Shown: positions 6,290-11,115 of the stretch, in pieces | How positions within the stretch are numbered: the first letter of the stretch is position 1 | How the letters are laid out: each line of letters opens with the position of its first letter | Assembly (NCBI GenBank): GCA_020252865.1 | Contig: JADCCH010000130.1 | Coordinates: 1-11,115 of the forward strand | Reading direction: 5' to 3' | DNA from: Methylobacterium sp. | GTDB lineage: Bacteria > Pseudomonadota > Alphaproteobacteria > Rhizobiales > Beijerinckiaceae | Length of the DNA stretch: 11,115 bases | The notes under the pieces: model-generated | Databases searched by the model: none | Told to the model about the DNA's origin: nothing | Seen by the model: the letters and a program-made list of their open reading frames with translations, nothing else | Position numbers and translations under genes: made by a program

Positions 6290-8842
6290 ATGGAAAGGCC
6301 GTCGGGTCTGAGTTCGGAGGATGCGCGCCGGCAGCTTGCCCTTGATGGCTTCAACGAATTGCCGAAGGCCGGCGCCCGGAGCTTCTGGCGTGTCTGCATC
6401 GAAGTCCTGCATGAGCCGATGCTGGGGCTGCTGCTCGCCGGAGGCCTCGTCTACCTGGCGCTCGGCGATCGCGCCGAGGCGTTGATCCTGCTCTGCTTCG
6501 CGATGCTCTCCCTTTCCATCACCGTCGTGCAGGAAATCCGGACGGAGCGCGTTCTGGAGGCGCTGCGGGATCTCACCAGCCCTCGGGCGCTGGTCATTCG
6601 GGACGGGCAGCGCCAGCGCATCCCGGGCCGGGAGGTTGTGCGCGGTGACCTCATCCTGCTGGCCGAGGGTGATCGTGTTCCCGCCGATGCCGATCTGGTC
6701 GAGGTGACCCATCTCGAACTGGACGAATCCCTGCTGACCGGAGAATCGGTCCCCGTCCGCAAGCGCGTGGCCGGCAGCGGAGCGGAGCCCCCGCCGCGAC
6801 CGCCCGGCGAAAGCGAGCATGCGAGGGTCTATTCCGGTTCTCTCGTGGTCCGCGGATCGGGGCTGGCGACGGTGTATGCCACAGGCCCGACGAGCGAGAT
6901 CGGCCGGATTGGCGCCTCGCTCGCGAAGCTCGAGGGCGAGGCCCCGCGCCTCCGGGCGGAAACGCGCCGCCTGGTGAGGGTCGCGGCCTTCCTGGGCATC
7001 ATGGTCAGCCTTGTTGTCGTTCTTCTGTATGGCATGACTCGCGGAGACTGGCTGGCCGCGCTCCTTTCCGGCATCGCGCTCGGAATGGCGATGCTGCCGG
7101 AGGAATTCCCGGTCGTGCTGACGGTTTTCCTCGCCATGGGAGCCTGGCGGATCTCGAAGGCGCGCGTGCTCACCCGTCGCAGCGCCGCGATCGAGACCCT
7201 GGGCGCCACGACCGTGCTGTGCACCGACAAGACCGGCACCCTGACCGAAAACCGGATGTCGATCGTCGAGTTGTGGAATGCGGGCGGAGCATCGCGTCGC
7301 CTGGGCCGGGAGGAGACCGTCGGGACGCTCGAGCCCGAAGATGCGGACATCATCCGGATCGGGCGCCTGGCAAGCGCTCCCGTGCCCTTCGATCCCATGG
7401 AACGGGCGTTCCTCGCCTGTGCCGGGCCTGCGGCCGAAGGCGAAAATCGCCTCGTGCACAGCTTCGGGCTGACGCCGCATTTGCTCGCGATGACCCAGAT
7501 ATGGGAGCGGGAAGATCGTCGCACGAAACTCGCGGCGGCCAAGGGCGCGCCCGAGGCGATCATGCAGCTTTGCGCGATCGACGAGGGTCGGAAAGCCGAG
7601 ATTTCGGCCGCGGTGGATGCAATGGCGGCGCGGGGCTTGCGTGTTCTCGGCGTCGCGGGGGGTGAATGGGAGGGGCCGGAACTCCCTCATGCCCAGACCG
7701 GGATTCCCTTCGCCTTCCTCGGCCTGGTCGGCCTTGCCGATCCCTTGCGTGCCAGCGTGCCGGATGCCATTCGGGATTGCCGGCGGGCGGGCATCCGCGT
7801 CGTCATGATCACGGGCGACTATCCCGTAACCGCGCGCGAGATCGCGCGCCAGGCGGGGCTGGAGCATGGCGTGGTCGTGACCGGCGCCGAGTTCGAGCGG
7901 CTCGACGATGCCGCCTTGCAGCGCATCATGCGCGAGACCGCGGTTTTCGCGCGCATCTCGCCCGAGCAGAAGCTCCGTATCGTCGAGGCCTTCAAGGCGC
8001 AGGGCGAAATCGTCGCCATGACCGGGGACGGGGTGAACGACGCGCCCTCGCTGAAGGCGGCCCATATCGGCGTCGCGATGGGTGGGCGAGGCACGGATGT
8101 CGCACGCGAAGCCTCGTCGATCGTTCTGCTGGACGATGATTTCGGTTCGATCGTCGAGGCAATCCGGCTTGGCCGGCGCATCTATGACAACCTTCGCAAG
8201 GCAATGGGGTTCATCATCGCCGTGCATGTTCCCATTGCCGGGATGGCGTTGCTCCCTCTCGTTCTGGGAATGCCGATCCTTTTCACGCCCATTCACATCG
8301 CATTCCTGGAAATGGTCATTGATCCGGTCAGTTCGCTGGCTTTCGAAGCCGAGGAGGAGGAGGCGGATATCATGGCTCGGCCGCCTCGCAAGCCGGAGGA
8401 ACGGCTTGTCTCGGTTTCCCTGATCGGCTGGACCGGTCTGTGCGGAACGGTCGCCTTCCTCCCCGTGGCCGCATTCGCCTGGCTTGGCGCCCGACATGGC
8501 ATGGCCCCGGATCAATTGCGTGCGCTGGTTTTCGTGACTCTCGTGCTGAATGTCATCAGCCTGATCTTCGTCTTTCGGGCGTTTGGGGCCTCGCTGCGCG
8601 GGGCATTCCTGCGTCCGAACCGCACGCTCTTCAGCGTGCTGGCGGCCATTGCCGGCCTGCTCGCGCTGACCCTGCTATGGCCGCAAGCCCGCGCGGTGTT
8701 TCGCTTCGCACCCCTGCAGGCCGAAGATCTGCTGCTCGTGGCATGGAGTGCGCTCGCTGTGCTCCTTGGCCTGGAATGGGTGAAAAAGCTGAAAAACCCG
8801 GTGATCGGGCGATCCCGCGCCGCCACGAAAGGACTGACATAG
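6290..8842 (+). CDS. P-type cation-transporting ATPase (type II-like)
   Basis: The 850-residue pump has the full P-type set: TGES (150-153) in the actuator domain, PEEFP (270-274) in helix M4, the phosphorylation motif DKTGT with Asp313, KGAPE from Lys418 in the nucleotide domain, TGDYP (508-512) and TGDGVNDAP (578-586) in the hinge. About ten helices are visible (two before TGES, M3-M4, then six after the hinge), the type II layout also seen in calcium pumps. There is no N-terminal CxxC heavy-metal domain and no CPC motif. M4 has PEEFP instead of the calcium-pump PEGLP. M5 carries His646-Val-Pro and M6 carries Glu674-x3-Asp678, so the ion cannot be assigned by analogy. An acidic run EAEEEEAD follows M6. 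The ATG at 6290 sits just before the family region and downstream of the predicted promoter; an in-frame TTG at 6212 is rejected. Confidence 0.92.
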   Translation: MERPSGLSSEDARRQLALDGFNELPKAGARSFWRVCIEVLHEPMLGLLLAGGLVYLALGDRAEALILLCFAMLSLSITVVQEIRTERVLEALRDLTSPRALVIRDGQRQRIPGREVVRGDLILLAEGDRVPADADLVEVTHLELDESLLTGESVPVRKRVAGSGAEPPPRPPGESEHARVYSGSLVVRGSGLATVYATGPTSEIGRIGASLAKLEGEAPRLRAETRRLVRVAAFLGIMVSLVVVLLYGMTRGDWLAALLSGIALGMAMLPEEFPVVLTVFLAMGAWRISKARVLTRRSAAIETLGATTVLCTDKTGTLTENRMSIVELWNAGGASRRLGREETVGTLEPEDADIIRIGRLASAPVPFDPMERAFLACAGPAAEGENRLVHSFGLTPHLLAMTQIWEREDRRTKLAAAKGAPEAIMQLCAIDEGRKAEISAAVDAMAARGLRVLGVAGGEWEGPELPHAQTGIPFAFLGLVGLADPLRASVPDAIRDCRRAGIRVVMITGDYPVTAREIARQAGLEHGVVVTGAEFERLDDAALQRIMRETAVFARISPEQKLRIVEAFKAQGEIVAMTGDGVNDAPSLKAAHIGVAMGGRGTDVAREASSIVLLDDDFGSIVEAIRLGRRIYDNLRKAMGFIIAVHVPIAGMALLPLVLGMPILFTPIHIAFLEMVIDPVSSLAFEAEEEEADIMARPPRKPEERLVSVSLIGWTGLCGTVAFLPVAAFAWLGARHGMAPDQLRALVFVTLVLNVISLIFVFRAFGASLRGAFLRPNRTLFSVLAAIAGLLALTLLWPQARAVFRFAPLQAEDLLLVAWSALAVLLGLEWVKKLKNPVIGRSRAATKGLT

Positions 8843-8854
8843 CGCAATGCCCAA

Positions 8855-8868
8855 CCCGGCCGGCCGGG
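8855..8868 (+). other. GC-rich palindrome between the P-type ATPase and the dehydrogenase
   Basis: CCCGGCCGGCCGGG is a perfect palindrome in the 62-base gap between the two genes. As RNA it could form a five-pair stem with a four-base loop. No T run follows, so it is not a standard intrinsic terminator; it may slow polymerase or stabilise an mRNA end, or do nothing. Confidence 0.3.
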
Positions 8869-8904
8869 CTAGCAAGGTCCCATCCGTTGCAGGGAGCATC
8901 CCCC

Positions 8905-9978
8905 ATGAAGAAGATGAAAGCTGCGGTCTTTGTCGAGCCCGGTCGCATCGTTCTCGATGAAAAGCCCATTCCCGATATCGGGCCGACCGATGCCCTGATC
9001 CGCATCACGATGACGACGATCTGCGGGACCGACATCCATATCCTGAAGGGAGAGTATCCCGTGGAAAGCGGCCTCACGGTGGGGCATGAGCCCGTCGGGG
9101 TCATCGAGAGGCTCGGCGCGGAAGTGAAAGGCTTTCAGGAGGGCCAGCGCGTGATCTGCGGAGCGATTACGCCAGGCGGGCATTCCCATGCCTGCCTGTG
9201 CGGCTGCCATTCGCAGGACGGGGCCGGAACGCGTCACGGCTGGAAACCCATGGGCGGCTGGAGGCTCGGCAACACGATCGATGGCTGCCAGGCGGAATAT
9301 GTCCGCATTCCCGATGCAATGGCCAACCTCGCGGAAGTGCCGTCGCCCCTGACCGACGAGCAGGTGCTGATGTGCCCCGATATCATGTCGACCGGATTCA
9401 GCGGCGCGGAACGCGGGGATGTCCAGATCGGCGATGTCGTGGCGATCTTCGCACAGGGGCCGATCGGGCTCTGCGCGACAGCCGGCGCCCGGCTTCGGGG
9501 CGCGAGCCGCATCATCGTGGTCGACATGCTGCCGGTCAGGCTGGCCGTGGCGAAAGGGATGGGCGCGGATATCGTGATCAATGCCCGCGAAACCGACCCC
9601 GTCCAGGCCATCATGGCCGCAACCGATGGCCGGGGTGTGGATGTCGCGATCGAGGCACTGGGAACGCAGGCGACTTTCGAGGCCGCTTTGCGTGTGCTGA
9701 GGCCAGGAGGCACGCTTTCCAGCCTGGGCGTGTATTCCAGCGATCTGACCATACCGCTGGGTGCCTTTGCCGCGGGCCTCGGCGATCACCGGATCATCAC
9801 GACCCTCTGCCCGGGGGGCAAGGAGCGCATGCGGCGCCTCATGGCGATCGTCGCAGCCGAACGGCTTGATCTCACCCCGCTCGTCACGCATCGTTTCTCG
9901 CTGGACGAGATCGAGAAGGCCTATGAGCTCTTCTCCCATCAGCGCGACGGGGTCATCAAGATTGCCATCACACCCTGA
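8905..9978 (+). CDS. Zinc-type medium-chain alcohol dehydrogenase, NAD(P)-dependent
   Basis: The 357-residue enzyme would oxidise an alcohol or reduce an aldehyde or ketone in the cytoplasm. Catalytic-zinc features are Cys40 in TTICGTDIH and the GHE motif with His61-Glu62. The Rossmann fold has FAQGPIGLCA (AQGPIG at 183-188, Ala in place of the first Gly) and IIVVD ending in Asp207, suggesting NAD preference. The structural-zinc lobe is altered: where relatives have four spaced cysteines this protein reads GGHSHACLCGCHSQDG (about 92-107), so the usual structural zinc is probably absent. GNTIDGCQAEYVRIPDA and DEQVLMCPDIMSTGFSGAE are typical of a secondary-alcohol dehydrogenase-like subgroup. 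The ATG at 8905 follows AGGGAG (8891-8896) by eight bases. It lies 62 bases after the P-type ATPase and 34 before a PHA-like hydrolase, so it is probably co-transcribed. The substrate is not evident. Confidence 0.9.
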   Translation: MKKMKAAVFVEPGRIVLDEKPIPDIGPTDALIRITMTTICGTDIHILKGEYPVESGLTVGHEPVGVIERLGAEVKGFQEGQRVICGAITPGGHSHACLCGCHSQDGAGTRHGWKPMGGWRLGNTIDGCQAEYVRIPDAMANLAEVPSPLTDEQVLMCPDIMSTGFSGAERGDVQIGDVVAIFAQGPIGLCATAGARLRGASRIIVVDMLPVRLAVAKGMGADIVINARETDPVQAIMAATDGRGVDVAIEALGTQATFEAALRVLRPGGTLSSLGVYSSDLTIPLGAFAAGLGDHRIITTLCPGGKERMRRLMAIVAAERLDLTPLVTHRFSLDEIEKAYELFSHQRDGVIKIAITP

Positions 9979-10015
9979 TCCGACCTGAACCGCCATTCGC
10001 CGGCATGGAAGCATG

Positions 10016-11115
10016 ATGAACCCCTGGGAGATCTGGTTCTGGCCGTGGTTCGCGCATTCCGGCGGTGCGGCGAGCGAGGAGCGCGCGGAACCCGCGGATG
10101 CGGTGGATGGCGCGCGCTTCGTGCCGGAAGGCGAGTGGACGACACGCGGGCGCGTCGTGCTCGAACTGCATGAACTTCGCCTGCGAGATTTCTCACGATC
10201 CCGAACGGGGCAAGCCGCGGTTCTGGTCACGCCCTTCGCGCTGCACGATGCGATCCTTGCGGATCTCGCCCCCGGACACAGCCTGGTTCAGACCTTGCTT
10301 GACCATGGCTGCAAGCGCCTGTTCCTGGTCGAATGGGCATCAGCGACCAAGGAGAGCCGCTACCAGACGATCGATAGCCAGCTGGCCGCGCTCCATGTCG
10401 CGATCGAGGAGATCGGCGGTCCGGTGGATCTCATCGGGCTTTGCCAGGGCGGCTGGCTGTCGCTGATCTACGCGGCACGATTTCCGGGAAAGATCGGTCG
10501 CCTCGTGCTCGCCGGCGCACCCGTCGACTTCGCCGCTTCCGCCTTCGCGGCGGCCACGGGGGTCGCCGCGGCTTTTCTGCTCGATGCCGTGAAACGGGGC
10601 GGAGATGGTGTGATCCGGGGGGCCGACCTGCTCGCCCTCTGGGTGGGAGCTGCGGACCGCATGGCCATTGCGATGCAGGCCTTGCAGATCACCGGCCCGG
10701 ACCGGGAAACAGGGGGGCAACGGGCGCTGCGGAACTTCCTGCGCTGGCATGAGCGGACGCTGGACTTGCCGGAGGCCTATTTCACGGAGGTTCTCACCTT
10801 GCTCTACCAGGAAAACAGGCTGGCGCGAGGCCAGATGACCGCGCTGGGCAGGATAATCGCGCCCGATATGGTCGATTGTCCCGTCGCGCTCCTGGCCGGG
10901 GAAAGCGACAGGGTTGCCCCCCCTGACGAGGTCTTCGCAGCCGCCAGACTTGTGGGGGGAGAAGCCTCGAGGCTGCTGTTGCGCGAGGCCCGATCCACGC
11001 ATCTCGCTCTCTTCATGGGGAGAGACACCCTGGCCACGGAATGGCCCGCGATCGCGCGCTGGCTGCTGGCAGGCCGCAGCGAAGCACGGAAAGAGCGAGC
11101 GCCGGGGACACAGAC
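10016..11115 (+). CDS. Alpha/beta hydrolase with PHA-synthase-like Cys nucleophile; 3' end not in window
   Basis: The frame is open from 10016 to the right edge (about 366 residues) and the fold looks almost complete. The nucleophile elbow is GLCQGGW, with Cys143, the G-x-C-x-G-G form of PHA synthases rather than the serine of ordinary lipases. The acid is probably Asp298 in LLAGESDRVAPPDEV, and the base His329 in STHLALFMG. Upstream blocks VTPFALHDAILADLAPGHSL and TLLDHGCKRLFLVEW also resemble PHA polymerase-like proteins, but the PhaC N-terminal domain is missing: only about 70 residues precede this core. It may be a PHA synthase-like or depolymerase-like enzyme acting on polyester or acyl-thioesters. 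GGAAG (10007-10011) precedes the ATG at 10016 by four bases and another ATG at 10013 by one. It lies 37 bases after the dehydrogenase stop, in the same direction. The exact activity is uncertain. Confidence 0.8.
   Translation, partial: MNPWEIWFWPWFAHSGGAASEERAEPADAVDGARFVPEGEWTTRGRVVLELHELRLRDFSRSRTGQAAVLVTPFALHDAILADLAPGHSLVQTLLDHGCKRLFLVEWASATKESRYQTIDSQLAALHVAIEEIGGPVDLIGLCQGGWLSLIYAARFPGKIGRLVLAGAPVDFAASAFAAATGVAAAFLLDAVKRGGDGVIRGADLLALWVGAADRMAIAMQALQITGPDRETGGQRALRNFLRWHERTLDLPEAYFTEVLTLLYQENRLARGQMTALGRIIAPDMVDCPVALLAGESDRVAPPDEVFAAARLVGGEASRLLLREARSTHLALFMGRDTLATEWPAIARWLLAGRSEARKERAPGTQ

Noticed and set aside
6194..8515. A 773-codon open frame on the minus strand opposite the P-type ATPase
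   Set aside because: It is antisense to a gene with every P-type motif, has biased low-information composition, and is explained by GC-rich codon use.
8855..8868. Intrinsic terminator after the P-type ATPase
   Set aside because: The palindrome is followed by CTAGCAAGG with no T run, and the next gene is close and in the same direction.
8440..8904. In-frame N-terminal extension of the alcohol dehydrogenase back into the P-type ATPase gene
   Set aside because: The dehydrogenase fold begins at the ATG at 8905 with a good AGGGAG site. The extension is an out-of-frame reading of the ATPase C-terminus.
8869..10230. A 453-codon minus-strand frame opposite the dehydrogenase
   Set aside because: Antisense shadow in GC-rich DNA; no motif seen.

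Overview
The window is a compact, GC-rich stretch of bacterial chromosome or large plasmid. Codon use is strongly G/C at third positions, genes are tightly packed, and no tRNA, rRNA, insertion sequence or CRISPR array was seen. Protein style (an alphaproteobacterial-type PHB polymerase, a phasin and a host-attachment-family protein side by side) and an FNR/FixK-like DNA box suggest a proteobacterium, most likely an alphaproteobacterium. Genus cannot be named from the sequence.

Left arm, minus strand, about 6083 down to 1. A probable operon encodes an ABC exporter of the MacB/DevCA type: ATPase (5361-6083), a double-FtsX permease (2997-5357) and a HlyD-like periplasmic adaptor (1788-2993). Each junction is a stop codon, one intervening codon and the next start. 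After a 97-base gap carrying a possible second regulatory box come a phasin-like protein (1271-1690), a host-attachment-family protein (735-1184) and the N-terminal 233 residues of a poly-hydroxyalkanoate (PHA) polymerase (1-701), which runs off the left edge.

Right arm, plus strand, about 6290 to 11115. It holds a ten-helix P-type cation ATPase (6290-8842), a medium-chain zinc-type alcohol dehydrogenase (8905-9978) and an alpha/beta hydrolase with a PHA-synthase-like cysteine nucleophile (10016 to the right edge).

The arms diverge from a 206-base region (6084-6289). It contains an 18-base palindrome whose core, TTGAC-N4-GTCAA, matches the binding site of FNR/FixK/ANR-type regulators, spaced correctly ahead of a plausible -10 box for the P-type ATPase. 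A working reading, which is inference, is an oxygen-limitation or redox-controlled module. It would combine carbon and electron storage (PHA polymerase, phasin, second PHA-like hydrolase), redox disposal (alcohol dehydrogenase) and envelope or ion homeostasis (ABC exporter, P-type ATPase). The points most worth checking are the FNR-like box, the puzzling start of the phasin gene with a possible one-base frameshift, and the association of a host-attachment-family protein with PHA genes.
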